Source: Trematomus loennbergii
Lineage: Eukaryota; Chordata; Actinopteri; Perciformes; Nototheniidae
Assembly: GCA_012861695.1 (NCBI GenBank)
Contig: JAAOOA010000399.1
Span: 9,190,147-9,254,146, forward strand
Length of the DNA stretch: 64,000 bases
Direction: 5' to 3'
Shown here piece by piece: positions 39,823 to 53,770 of the stretch (the first letter of the stretch is position 1; the number at the start of each line of letters is the position of its first letter). The position numbers and the translations under genes were made by a program. Below the pieces are notes generated by a model that saw only the letters and a program-made list of their open reading frames with translations, was not told the DNA's origin and made no database searches.

Positions 39823-42558
39823 GCTACTCGCTAACTTTGACTGCTAGCTGTTTGATGATAGACAGTTAGTAAACAGTGAGTTCTTTTTTGCAAAGTTTTT
39901 AAAAAGTTTTAAAAAAGTACAAATTCTAGGTAGTAATGAGAAAAACTATAGATATGGGGGTTCAGTCTTTGTGATAAATTATTCCTTGTGCATATGAAGT
40001 AATGTGATCTATTGTTGATATGATAATATTGCTCATAAGCACATTAATATTTATATTGGTGGCATTGGTATTTAGTTTCATCGTTTGTATTCTATATGTA
40101 ATTACAAAATGTAAGGTTAATAAAAACCACCAATTCCCCCAAACAGCAGAGACCATGACCTCTCTGACCTCAGTGGTGAGTCTAGCCCCAGATGGCGGAT
40201 GCTCCCATCTTACAATTCTCCTTTGAAACTAATTAAGATTACATTAAAAGTGAAACTCCTAATGTATTCCTGAATTAGCGCTTTTTAGCGTTACTGGACA
40301 CATGAATTACTTCTTACCAGCATGCAGTGCCTGAACCACCCAAGACTTGAGAGCTCGGGGACGATGTTATTGCACATTATTCTCTAATTATCTCGTGCCT
40401 ATTAATTCAGTGATTTTTAGAGGCTGACATAAAAAACTTCTCTCCTCTCACTCTATCCTTTTATCCACAGACGGGGAGAAACTCCCAGTGATCATTTCAA
40501 TATTTCAGAACATCTTGGTGAGAGCCTAAAAAGAGTCAATAGCATTTAAAAGCTTTATCCACGGCACGGCTGAAAATCCACGCTGCATAGCCCTGGAACT
40601 CTGCCTCGAAAAACTTTGGCATGAAACTTTGTTTGAGGCCGTCCAATTTTAGTCAGTCAATAGAAATCTCCACATCTCCCCCTACCTCAGTTCTGTTAGC
40701 ACTTATCTCCGCCTGAAAGGTTTGACCAAGGACAGCCTTTGCTCAATAACAGAAGAATTTTTTTTACTCTTTTTAAAAGATTGACCTTAAGACAAGAGTG
40801 TTCTGACTCGATGAGTGCTAAGGCTTAGATAACACTCTTCAATTCACTCTTTAAATGGGTCTGAGTAAAGAGGAAAATTCTTGACTCATTGTGCTCAGAG
40901 AAATAGCATATAAAGACTTAGTCTTTGAGTCATATGGTGAAAACGAGTACCACTGAGTGAAAATGATGAATACTAATAAGTGTCGTATTATGAGAGCTGC
41001 TGAATCAAGAATGATACCATTGCCCGTGTACGGTTGTATCAGAAACACACCATTTGACCTCTGTGATTGTTACAATCAAACCCTGTAAAATGGAAAAAAG
41101 TTTAAATTCTACTTTGGGAATAAAAGGCATTTCAATTGTGATTTCTGAGTTTGTATAACTCCTACAGATCATGAACCATATGTTGAACACGTCTTTGGAA
41201 AAGGTGTGCTTATAATCCTTAACTCATATATATTCAAATGTTTTGGATGAATCAGAACTGGAGACTTGTCTTACTTAAATATGTCCCTCTGAATTTGGTA
41301 TCAAATTAGAAAAAGCCCTCACAATTTCGGTTCTGCAAGGTAGTAATCCAATGAAGTGAGCAGCAGACGCTCACATCCCCTTCACCTTTGCTGGCCTCTA
41401 AGATCATTACTCACAATGGAAAAAAAGAGACAGAGGATAGAGGCTATTTTAGGGCACACGGCCTGAAGGTCTCGAGGAACACTACGACTTTCTCCCCTGT
41501 ATCATCTTAAAATCTTTAATTGGCTGCAGTAAACCCTGATGAAATAAAAAAGCACTTTGAAGCCCCCAATATGAGCAAGAAGGACGCTACTGTTCCTGTG
41601 TGAACAGGCGGGGAAAAAAACACGAAAGGAATGTCAATTACTGTTCAGAGACCACATCAAGGTTTTTTTTGTCATTCTGTAAAAAAAAGGCCTTCAAAAT
41701 TCAGGGGATGTTTCGAGGACTAATGAATGCTTGTCTTGAGTATGATATTATTTCAGCAGAGTGAGGCAGAACTAAGGGGCAGTATTATGAAAGAGGAGGT
41801 GAATTCATTTATAATGGAGTATAATGGCAGTCTGAGCTAGGCAAGTATGTGCAGCTCCCTAAGTTCTCTCGGCTGAGGAACAAGAGGAATCTGTAATATA
41901 AAAACACGTAGCAACATGACTACTGAGGGAACTGGAGAGCAAGAAAAGAGAGACCAGAAAGTTATTAACCGTTATGATAGATGAAACTCAAAGTGGCTAC
42001 TACAGGACATCTGCACCAGTTTTCCCAAATTTAACAGTGCAGTACAAAGTCATTTAGAAAAATAGCGGCTGCAGCAGTAACATCATTCATCTCTGAGATG
42101 AGCATATAAAGATCGTCAGTTAAAAAGTTATTATAGTAAATCATGAGTGAATACTGAGTAAGGGTTGAATGGTGAGTGCCAAATAAAACAGGGGCTTTTC
42201 TGCAAAACTGTTAAATCATCATGCTAAATAGTTTGCGGTGGTGAGGGTTGTAGTTTAACTTTACTGCAAAAGAATACCCTGAATAAATGTGCAGGTAACT
42301 ATTGTTGGAATACAAGAAAACTCAATAATTACACGCATCACTAGATACCTTTAGGAAGCTATAAAGAAAACAAACTAAAGCAAATTAAATTGGATGTGGG
42401 CAACCTTCGTATTAAAATGCATGTGTAATCCAGAGATTACAGGTTTTTAATAGCATTTGCATGCAACTTTCAATCCACTTTCATACTACAACCATAGACA
42501 GATTTACATGTTTTAGGACATCACAAAGGTGTGAGAAACAATTAGTACTTTTAAATGT

Positions 42559-42670
<112 letters not shown>

Positions 42671-45600
42671 AGTCCCTGAAGATAACAAGTCCCATCTCCC
42701 GCCCTGCTTCCCAGAGTGGCCGTCTCTAAGCTGAGCTAATCGATTGGCGAAGGAGGAAAAAGGGCCAGCTTTAATGTGTTGCATGTGAAGGATTTACTGG
42801 AGAGCAGAGCGACTGAATCAATGGTGTAGAAAATGCATCATTAGGACAGTGTCGTCCCCCACACCACGCACCGAACTCCCTCACTTACCCCCCGCACCGG
42901 CCCTTGAGGGTCGGGACAGAAGACACACACATTTATCCACACACACTTGTCCACATACATAAACAGACGTGACACTTGCAACTCTCGTGCCACAGAATAC
43001 AAAAAACGTCCTTAACAACACTCACATCGAGTGAATCACATTTGAAAATGCTAACACACACTTGTTAAAAGCTCCTATGGCTAAACACACACACACACAC
43101 CAAACATTATGAGCTGTCCCCAACATCCAGGCAGACGCCCTTTTATTCTACCTCAGCCATTTTGTCCGGAAATATTTGGGAGACCCAAATTTAGCTTTTC
43201 ACGTTATGAATTATTAAACACGGACTCCTTAGATTAACCAAAAGTCGATATGTACCAGGTTGGGCACTTTGGGAAATTGATTGAGGATGACGAATATAAC
43301 ACCGTACGACTGATAACAGATGGACTTGTTTGAGCATTTTCATGCCCAATAACCGTTCAGTCTTTCATTTGGGAACTTGGGTGGAAAACCCTCAGAAACA
43401 GTGTTGAGCCCATCGTGGGATTCTAATTCTCTCCTCTGAAACTAGACGACACAGCACTTTAAGGCTGAACGTCTGGCTTTATCTCCTCTGTGATTTGGAT
43501 TGCTCTTATGTACGCCAAGGGCTTTAGAAGACATACCAGCCCAGTATCATATAATTAGCAGTACTTTCAGACCGTTTCATTGGTCGTTTCGCACCTCATG
43601 ATACATGTCCAATGCCAATAAACCAGCGCAGGAGTAGAAGTGCACACAAAGCACGCCTGGACTTTTGTGTGCAAGACTGGACATAACACACATTGTCAGT
43701 AGGTGTACTTTAATCCTCTAGTTTCCTGTTTATCTCCATTTTATAGAAATGTATGAGAAAATTGTTTTACTTCTGAATTATTCATTGCCTCGATAAACCT
43801 TTTTCGGATGAGATTATATTCTCAATCAAGTTGAAGGCTTTTTTTAATACAACATCATGGTCATTTTGTAAATCATGGTTACATTTAGAATAGAGTGTGT
43901 CTACCTTGTGATTGACAGGTTGATGTTACAGAGTTGTTTGGTCTGGTTCATCTATGTGTTTCCGTCTCAAAGTTGAACCCTTTCCTGGGATGTTCAGTTA
44001 ATGAAAGGATATTGTAACATTTTAATTACATAAAAATGTCTTGTCCAGCTTTCAGGTGTACTTTGCTTCACACTTGTCTCACTTCTGGTTACATTTTCTT
44101 TTTACAAAATTGCTAAACTCGAGGGTTAAATATAGCCACAAACAAACCAATGGTTGACGTCACAGTTCACTTCTTATACAGTATGATTCAAAAAGTGCTT
44201 TAATGTGGATGTTTTTTTTTCAATTTTCGAGATATCACGTTAAAATGTTAAAGTGTCACATTGGGTTTTTGCAGGAAAGTTCCTGTCTGGCATTAGGGTC
44301 GGCATCGGCTGACACTGAATCATTAGACTGATGAGTAAAATGCAAAGAGACAATACCATTTGACTTGAGTTTGTTGTAGCTATGTGTACTGGCAGCGGCA
44401 AACACGGTGACAAAGATTGATAGATAGGTTGATAGGAGCATATTGTGTCAACAGTCAGACGAGGACCGGGCCAAGCCGATTAATCAAAAAGCCGTCTACA
44501 GATGAATCATGTATCACTAAGAAGACAAAGTGCTTTAACTCTGTCATGGGAGTGGTCCCATGTCTCGTCCCCCCGGTAAAACACTTACAGGATAAACACT
44601 CCCATTAATATTCCTCGGTGCACCTCTCCTCTCCACTCTTCTCCTTTCCACTCCCTGTCCTATTATCCTGCCTCGGCGGACATCCTGTCCTGTCCCGTCC
44701 GCCTTGCCAACCTGCAAGATGGAGACGAGAGGACGAGCCAAACGCAGGAGGGGGAACATGAATCATTACACTTCCTGTTGTTGCACGGCGTCCGGGGAAG
44801 GAAGAGAGAGGACGCCCCCGGGGCTCCGATTGATTCCGGAGACTTAATTGGGTTTATTAGCCAAGATGTTGGGCCCCGCGAGGAGGCTCCCAGAGGCCGG
44901 CGAGTCCCCCCCACACCCATTCCCACTCTTCTGAAGGAGAAAGCCTGCGTAATTGTTTTCCCTCCATCTTCTGTGTCATTGTCAGATGGGTCCTGCGGGA
45001 TTATTAGCAACCCCAGGTCCCTCAATAATTCATCCAGAGCTATTTATACACAGATGGAGAGTCCTCTAAAGTCTCCCCCAGTGAGCTTATCTGACGCTTA
45101 GACAGACAGACAGAGAGAGAGGGAGTGATGGAGAGAACCAGTGCTACAAAGGGAAAAGCAAGCGCGAGATAGAATGAGAGAAAATGGGAGAGACGTACAA
45201 AGAGAGTAAGGCGGATGGAGAGAGGCGATCACACAAAGAAATGCAAAGACGAAGCAAAGCAAGTCTGACAGTGGATGAAGCAGCACGAGCGAGAGACAGC
45301 AGCGTTTTAGGTAGACACAATGACAATGTTTCTGGTGTGCATTGAGTTTCAAGGTGAAACTCTCTCGGCTGCTTTGCCAAAGCGAACAAAAGCACCGTCC
45401 CGGGAATAGCACACCCTCACGCAACACACATTAATGGCTTTTAATCTTCCCCCCTTTTCCCCCCATTTAACACAATTAAGATGTTTGCAAAGCTAACATG
45501 GACCACTAGTCGCTATAGGAAGGACACATGAAAGACATCCAGGGATTTCCATATGCAAAGTAAACACAGTTATCCGTCCTTTATAACGTGTCAATGCGTC

Positions 45601-48600
45601 CAACATAACATTAACACATTAGCATATTAACATTAGCGCATTAAGTAGCTTCTAATCCCAAACAGATAGCTGTTGGGCTACAGGAGGCTGCGCGACTGCA
45701 TGCTTATAATGGCTCTGCAGGTACCTTACGTCTTTTCGCAGTTAAGGAGACATTTTGTTGTCGGCAGGCTAATGAAGCCTTTGGCACGCAAAGTTGATTT
45801 CAAAGTCCCTTTGTTGGGGTTCCAGCCACAGATAATTATATATATTCATCCCTTTGGCAGTCACTATTATCCAGTTCATTTAGAAAGCTTGGCTTGCTCT
45901 TGGACAAATTGGGACATTGAAAGGCAGATTGGAGTGATAGTTTTTACATTTTTGCATCGATGGCACATTAATCAGGGCAACTATAGCTATGGGAAAATAG
46001 TTGTTTAAAGACACTTTGAAAAGCGAGACAACCATATTACTGTTGCAAATAGCATCGAAAAAAAGTTATGTCATTTTATCAAATACATTTTTGCCTGTAG
46101 AAATATGAAATGTGTTGTATTGTAAATCCATAATGGACTAAAACATGGGAACTTCAGACCTGGAACTCAACTACTGATAATGTTCACAGAATAAGCAAAT
46201 GTTTTTATTTACAGGTTTAAGTGACGGGTCTGTAAATATAGTCTATAATTGGTCACTCTGCTGAGGTGCTGGAGTCACATGAACACACAGTGTGATTCCT
46301 AAGAGCAGAGCTTTTAATCAGAAACTTTGCTGAGCTAACTCACTAAATTACTAACTTTGCCATTTTTCTCTCTTGATGATTAAATTCAATTAGTGTGGTA
46401 AAGTAATAACTTTAATGTGGCAGAGTAAAACATGCTCATGTTTTACTTAAATTGAAACCACTTTTAATGAAAATATTTTTTGGAACATGACATTGAAAAC
46501 TGGAATTTTGTTAGCTTCGGGTCCACCCGATGCCAAATTAATTGCTACTGCCCAGCGAGTCCTCGTGGTATTGATAAATGATCCATGGAGGAACACGTTT
46601 TTCTCTTTCACACACAAACAATCACACACACGCACACACTCTCCAGGGAAAGCAAAGCTTATCAACAAGCCAATGCTAACAAACTCACACACGAGCCTGA
46701 GCGCACGCACAGCCTTCTCTGTGTCTATCTATAAACCCATGAAATCATTCCACACCAAGTGAAGCGGGGTATGTATAGGTTTGGCCAGGATTCCCATCTC
46801 CTGTTCTGTGATTAAAGGACCAAACTAATGGGCTCGGTCTCAATGGGAACCTGTGTGGGGCTGGAAGAGACCTCAGAAGCCATTAAATTGCAAATCTGTA
46901 ATAATTTGCTGAAGGCTTTCTGTCCAGATCGTTCCCTGGGCTGATTTGTGCATTGAGGTAACGCTCTGAATGAACAAGCACAAACCCAGCTGAGCCCCCC
47001 GGCCAGCCAGCCAAGTTAGTTTACTAGAGGCCACACTCCGGGTACACACAGGGCCATATTTGCTTTACTAGAAACCACAGTGCAAACCCGTGATGTGATT
47101 TTCATTTCATTTGTGCCAGCAATCTTAGCTAAATGAGTACCTGATTTATGAAGGCAGGAGCTAATCAATCAATGAGAAACCAGGCTGTCCCTTCTAGTTA
47201 AGGTAAACTTTAAATGCACCAAAAGGAGCAGACCGGTAATGAAAAGTGTATTCTAAATAAGTTAATCCTGCAGCCCTTTGCCAGGTTTTATGAAAACTGG
47301 GCCAGTAGTTCTTCCTAAATGATGCTAACAAACAGACAAACAACTCGGAATGAAAACCTCCTCCTACTGCAGAGTCACATTAACATATTGAAATATGTAA
47401 GGGGAGTTCAGGATCTACACACACTGAAAAGATAGATTGACAAACATACAGTAAACCCTGTCCAATTAACACGTTGTCAAATATCCATTTAATACAGAGG
47501 GCACTTGCTTGTTTACCCCCGGGTTGGCTGGAGCTGCAGGGGTCTAATTCTGCTCCCATCCCAGGAAGGTCATTCTCCTTTCTCGAGCCATGATGGCCAC
47601 AGAGTAGTGCTTAAATCTGGCAAAACGCAGCCTATAAATTACAGCAGAGGACAGAGGGGTCAAAGCCTGGCATGGAACTGGGCCAGAAGCCATCAATCTG
47701 CCGAGGCAAGCGAGTGCGACATCTGTCTCTGGGACTTCCTCACTCTTTTCTACTTCTCCCTCGGTCTGTCTTTGCTTCTCAGCCCCGTCCCTTGTTCATT
47801 CCGTTCCTATTTGCCAGCTCTGTGCCTGTCATTGAACAATCTCGCTGTGTGCCTCCATTTTTCGTCTGCACCTCTCTTTACAATCGCTGCTCTCATTCTT
47901 GTATATCTCTCTGCCTCTTGATATTCTTTGTCTGTCTTTGTGTGCAACCCCCCACCCGAACTCTCCTCCATGGATCTCCCTCGTCTCTTTTCACGCATTC
48001 TCTTACATCATCCCTGTTTCAACATCTCTTTAATTCTCCTTCCCTCTCTCCCTCGCTCTCTCCGTCTTGAGCTCCTTGTCGTTTTACGCACTCTTGCACC
48101 ATCTCCCTCCCTGCAGAGATGTGTTTTGGTCTATCTGCTCTCCAACCAGCAGGAGAGGATAACGCCTTGATGTACTTTCCCTCAATGTGATGCCAATATG
48201 ATTTGAATGGTAATATCTGGTAGCAAAAGGCACTGATTTGCACAGTTTTGGGGGAAGAAATGGAATGATGTGGACCCAGTGGGTGTCTGGAAAACAAATG
48301 CAAATTTTTGAAATATAAATTCCGAGCCTTTTGTTGTTCAGGACTGTGCAAACTAAATACATTTCCGAAATATAACAAAGGAACAAAGCCTCTCTGACCT
48401 AAATTGCTGACTTCAGATATCCCCTGGCATCTGTTAAAGTGAAGAAGTCGTTTTTAATGTAGGATGCTGACTCTGGCAGTCAAAACTTGTCAAGCCTAAT
48501 CAACAACAACAAACATTTCTCTTTTGGTTGGATGCTTCTGCTCCTTTAATTAGAACATTTTGCATCACATTTGCTACCCAAACCTTCAAAAACTTCTCCA

Positions 48601-50703
48601 TGACTTATTAATCCTCCTCCATTTTTTTGAATCAAACTTGGTCTTGAATAATTGAGAAAGATCTTTGAAAAGCCCTAACCTCCATTCCCACCTTCCTTTT
48701 ACAAGTCAACGTGGTGCATTTTTAATTGAGGGGGACATGAAATAGGCATGAAGGGAGATGGGAAGAAAGTGAATCGAATCAGGGACACTCAAACCTGGCA
48801 GTCATCGCACAGCATAGGGGATTGAACGCATGCATACAGAGGAAGCTAAATATGTGTGGGCCTGGCAAGCCACACACACTCAACAGTCTTTGACGTGCTT
48901 TCTGTCTGGGACAAAATAGTACACGGCTCGCGTAATCCCTGCTTTAGAGTATCCGAGCAGACCCAGATACGCCACTTCCAGTTATGTTTAGCAATTTGGT
49001 TGAGAATAAACATCAATTCTACTTTCTATGAACCATGAATCTCCAAAGCCGAATGATTTGTTTTGTGAATGAGCCAATTGTGTATGGGCTCAAAAGGTAA
49101 TTGAAAGTATCACTGGTGGGAGAAAGCGAGCTTATTACAATGTCTGTTTGCAAGGTAATAACAATGATTTGCTTTTTCTGCGATATTAAAACATAACTTG
49201 ACCTTGAGAACAATGTTCGAAATGGAGAAATAGAAACATTTTAATAAATGAAATGGAGTTTGAAGTAAATAAAAGACATTTGGAGCGGAATATTTAAAAA
49301 TAATGGGTGCTGGCTGGATGTGCATTAATGGAGCGCTGCCACAGTTCGCTGTGACAAACTTTGCTTCTCTTTTTCCCCATTGCTGCTGTGTCATGCTGCT
49401 ATTTCCTCGTAGACAGGCTCTGCAGTAGAGAGCTGCAGCTGGGCCCATTTTCATGTTCACACTGAGGGTTTGAGCGTAAAGTTTAAATATTCAAATTAAA
49501 CATTAAAAGTGACTGTGCAGTCTTGCTTTGGCTAGGGCTGGTGTTTGGCAAATGCAGTGCTATACTCTGCATTATTATCACCCACACATATGTATCCAAA
49601 ACATATGCACAGAGGGGGATGAACAACTATACAGAGAAAACCTATCCGCGCCTGTGTAAACCCTTACATTTACTGTACACATACAGATATTGGGCACGGA
49701 TATGATAAAGTACGTCATCCTACTGCCTCCTCACTGTGCAAAGCTTGATAAAAGGAACCTGCAGCTGTAATCCTAAAGGCACAAAGTCTTTAAGTACACA
49801 AACAGAAGAGAATCACAACCTTTTGACCGAACAAAGGAAGTGGCCTTCAAGCCTTTTACGTTGAACAACTACATATAGTGCATGAAGCCTGAGAAATGTT
49901 ATGGCACAGATAAGAGAGCCAGACATGGGAAATATAGGGACAACAAAGGATCGTGTTATAGGAGTATACCATGATGTTTTTATTTAGTATTTAACTGTCT
50001 AATCCTTAACTATAATGCCTTTTTAAAACATGTACCAAATAAAAACATATATAAACCTGAAAAGATATCAATAGAGATACAGTAAGCTATGTTATTGAAC
50101 ATGAATTCATCAGTATAGCATCAGTAAATCTAAAACAACAACATGTACTGTAAGACTTTCAAACATTTCAAAAGTATTGCATTCCCCATCCCCTGAACCG
50201 GCTGGCGGTATTGGAAGCAGGGGGGCTTGGAAGTGGTATTAAGCGTACCTAAAAGATTGAAGAGGCCTAAAGCGTCAACTTTTGAAAAATTCAACACAAA
50301 GCACAATAATGCTTAGCTGATGCAAGATCCTTGAAAACAGAAACATATTTTCCTCTCCAAGGAGCCATTGTCAAAAAAAGTTAGTTTTGTTTCCTTCATC
50401 TTTACTGGAATAACGGTTTGCTGGGCAATGAACACGGCAACAGGAAATCAAGAGCGAGAGGGACGTTGTATTAGCCTCTCTTTTATGGAAAACAAATGTG
50501 CCAACAGTTGATGAAAAATGTAAGGCAGATTTTATTTTAACCCAGCTGTGGGATATAGGCCAACGAGTTAAGCTGAGCCAAATCTCAAGAAAGCTTTTCG
50601 GCTTTTCAGAGATGTTTTCACCTTTTGGATTGTATTGATTTGGACTTTGACTTTAGCTGATCAGAATATTGATCTCTAAGTGACTAAACTGAGTGAGTCA
50701 GTC

Positions 50704-50776
50704 CATCAATCAATCAATCAATCAATCATCCATCTATCTATCTATCTATCTATCTATCCATCCGTCCATCTATCCG

Positions 50777-50837
<61 letters not shown>

Positions 50838-50838
50838 A
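50704..50838. repeat. (ATCA)n-(ATCT)n compound tetranucleotide
   Basis: Five to six ATCA units are followed by ATCT units with CCATCCGTCC breaks, then a long pure ATCT run. In gene sense it is a GATA repeat. Intron 1 of celf4. Confidence 0.95.
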
Positions 50839-52482
50839 AAATAGTTAAGATCAGCCCCCTTTCTGACCTGCAATGTAACGATGGCCACAAATCTTCCGTG
50901 TTGTGTTTCTCCACAGGTCAGCAGTGCCGGCCAGAGTGAGCCATGACTTAACCACGTGGAAACATTAACTGCACAATAACAGATTTATGCTGACTGGACC
51001 ATTTTACCATGTGATGATGGACATGCACTCGATTCAACTAAAGAATCGTCTGTGAGTCACAGTCTCTATAAAAAGCCATGTAATGGTGATATTGTAATTG
51101 AAAGCTTTGGTAAAGCACATTTTAAACCCTTGTCTTGCTGCATATGTTCTAGATATACTGTCTAAACGTTTTTCCCCTTTTCCCATTTGCATTTAACTTT
51201 GTGTTGAATGTACATCAGCATGTTTCACTCTGTCTTTAGGAAGTGAAATGAGATGAGGATGTAGGTGCAGCCATCCCTTTAAATTACCTCTCTCTCTGTA
51301 TGTAAAGGTCAGTGGTTTTAATGAGAGGCCTGCCGAGGTCAGAGGAGCCAGAGGGCTGCACCTCCCTGACAGGCCTCATGACTCCAAACCTGCGTTAGCA
51401 TGCTAATCCTCGCAGGAGCTCCATGAGCACTCCCTCCTCTGGCTCGGTGCGGTCATCTCTCACTGTGACTAACTGGCTCCCTGCTCGGCCATCAGCCGGC
51501 CCCCATCTGACAGTCCCCTCCAATAATAATGGACAACAGAGGCAGTGCTGCCTTGACAACGGCCCTCCTGACAAATTAGGCTCACTGTACTCGCTGCTCT
51601 GGCTCCGCCTCTTGTTTCCCTCTTGTTGCTTGGCAGTTCTGGGCTGTGCCAGGACAGGGTGGCGGGTGCGGTGTGGCGCCGGTGGCACTTTAGGAAGAAG
51701 CGACATCCTCTATGACACATGTTGCCCTTCTCTCAGACAAAACACTCAAAATCGATGGCATCTTTATAGAAACGGGGCACAATGTGGGACCTGAGCGCGC
51801 ATTCTGAGCAGAGCTGAGTGGTGATTCTGGGACAGGGCGGAGAGGAAGAGAACATAAACACACAGACACACTCATCCCAAACCAAATGGGAGAGGAGGAG
51901 AGCGAAAGATCCCACAGAGAGAGGATGATGCAACGAGAGTGAAATCTTTCGGCCGGAACACATGCTGCATTAACGCAGACCTGCAGGACGAAAACCCACA
52001 CCCGCACTTCTTTCTCTCTTTGTTCTAAGCCACATTTGGTTTTATCCTCCTTTTTTTTGCAGACGCTACTCTAATGGCAACCTGTAACACCTAATTGGCT
52101 GCAATAAAACACAGCATGAGACTTTCATGTTTTGGCATCGTGACTTCCTGGTCTCACCAAACACGACGAGCACGATCTGCTTTGAAGCTGCTAGTCCCCT
52201 GACACGTTCACTTTAAAGAGGGCTGAAATATCAACACCATAGATGTTCTGAGGGGATCCATAACTCCCTTTATGACCCGCATAGATTATATCCCCCCATC
52301 TGTGGTCTAAGCCATCTGCAGTAGGGGTACATTTAAACAAGATTACAATTGGTCATTACACATCTCCACTTGTTTGATTTCAAACACAATTTTCTCCAAT
52401 ATTTATATTGAATTACTGCAAAATGATAGGTTGACTATTGAGAAAAAAAATCCCACTTTTGTTATTATCTTTTCATCAATAC

Positions 52483-52871
52483 TTAAAGGTGGGGTAGGTA
52501 ATTTTGGAGAAACCAGCTTGAGTGTGCTAGAATTTGAAAATACACAACCGGAGAAAATCTGCCACTTCCTTACAGAGCCCCTCCTCCAACACACATGAAC
52601 GCGCACATGACCAATGAGGGCACAAGTTAAGTTTGTGCACAGATGGAAGGCTGACAGGCAGGTAGGCCATCCAGTTATTTTAGCCGGGCCGGCTAAAATG
52701 ATTGGTCGTGCTTTTTACAGTACTACGCTTCCACAGATGACATTTTTTTATGGATTTTTTGTCAAAGCACTTAAGATATTCATTGCTATCGGGATGTTAA
52801 GAGCATTCCATGGAATATAACAAAAAGTGTATCTCGAGCCGGTTTCTCAAACTTACCTACCCCACCTTTAA
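52483..52871. mobile_element. TTAA-flanked MITE with long inverted termini
   Basis: TTAA at 52483-52486 and 52868-52871 flanks a 381-bp element. It begins AGGTGGGGTAGGTAA and ends with the exact complement TTACCTACCCCACCT. Inverted similarity continues inward through GAGAAACC and CGAG for about 40 bp with few mismatches. The interior has no coding potential. The TTAA target duplication suggests piggyBac-type mobilisation. I recognise the AAAGGTGGGGTAGGT terminus as frequent in teleost genomes. The good preservation of the ends suggests a fairly recent insertion in celf4 intron 1. Confidence 0.85.
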
Positions 52872-53744
52872 TTTCAATGCAATATTATCTGCAAATGCTG
52901 ATTTCATCCTTTTAAACTGAACATATTTGGCATCTTGACTGACAAAACAAGACCCTTAAAAGACATCGCATTGGACTTTGGGAAAGGTGGGATAAACATA
53001 TTTCACTATACCTGACATTTAATAGACTAAAAGATTAATCCAGAAAATAATTGGCAGATAAATCAAACATAATCGGACAATAGTTTCAGCTGCATCTACT
53101 AGGAAACAGCCTAACATCAAAGATATAATCATTAATTTCCACCGTTATTTTTATAACAATAAGCAAGCAGAATTTTAGATTGAAAGCAGATAACCTCTAC
53201 GAAATAGCTGTGACAATTTATTAGCACAACCTGCCAGGTCAAAATAGATATTTGGCCTAAATCATAATGAAGTTTCAACAACTGCTTTGACTTTGAGCAA
53301 CTCTTTGCAACCACTCTGTCTTCTCCTATGGCGAGGGCTGTAGCTAACATATTTAGTGTGGCCAAGGACAATGATATACTTGATACTTAAATTAACACCA
53401 GATAAACCACAATAGCAGCAAAACAAACTCGGTGACAGTTGCATTTGCACGGGGAAAACGAAGATGTAGACAATAAAGGTTTGGCCAATACCGCCTGCAG
53501 ATGTGACAGCGGTAAACAATAGATAACAACCTTCAGTTATTAAACGTCTTCCCCCGTATCATCGCGGCTCAATTGCCCCCAGTGATTATTACATGAAATC
53601 AGGCTGATGAATAGTGCAAGCAATCATATCTACACCTTCTCCTCCTGAATAGACCCCCACCTCCCATGCTGCATTGCCAGAGAGAAGAGGGAAAAGGGCT
53701 GGCTCTTTGTGCTAGCCGTGCCTCTCAGCCCCGTTGTGCTTGGT

Positions 53745-53770
53745 AGCAGCAGCAGCAGCAGCAGCAGCAG
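53745..53770. repeat. (AGC)n trinucleotide, about 8.7 units
   Basis: AGC on the plus strand is a CUG repeat in the celf4 transcript, about 2.7 kb into intron 1. It is not in a coding frame that I can support. Confidence 0.93.

Noticed and set aside
51395..51794. Overlapping frames of 100-120 codons on both strands near 51.4-51.8 kb
   Set aside because: Compositions are not protein-like, frames are open on both strands because of high GC, and no splice structure or family motif is seen.
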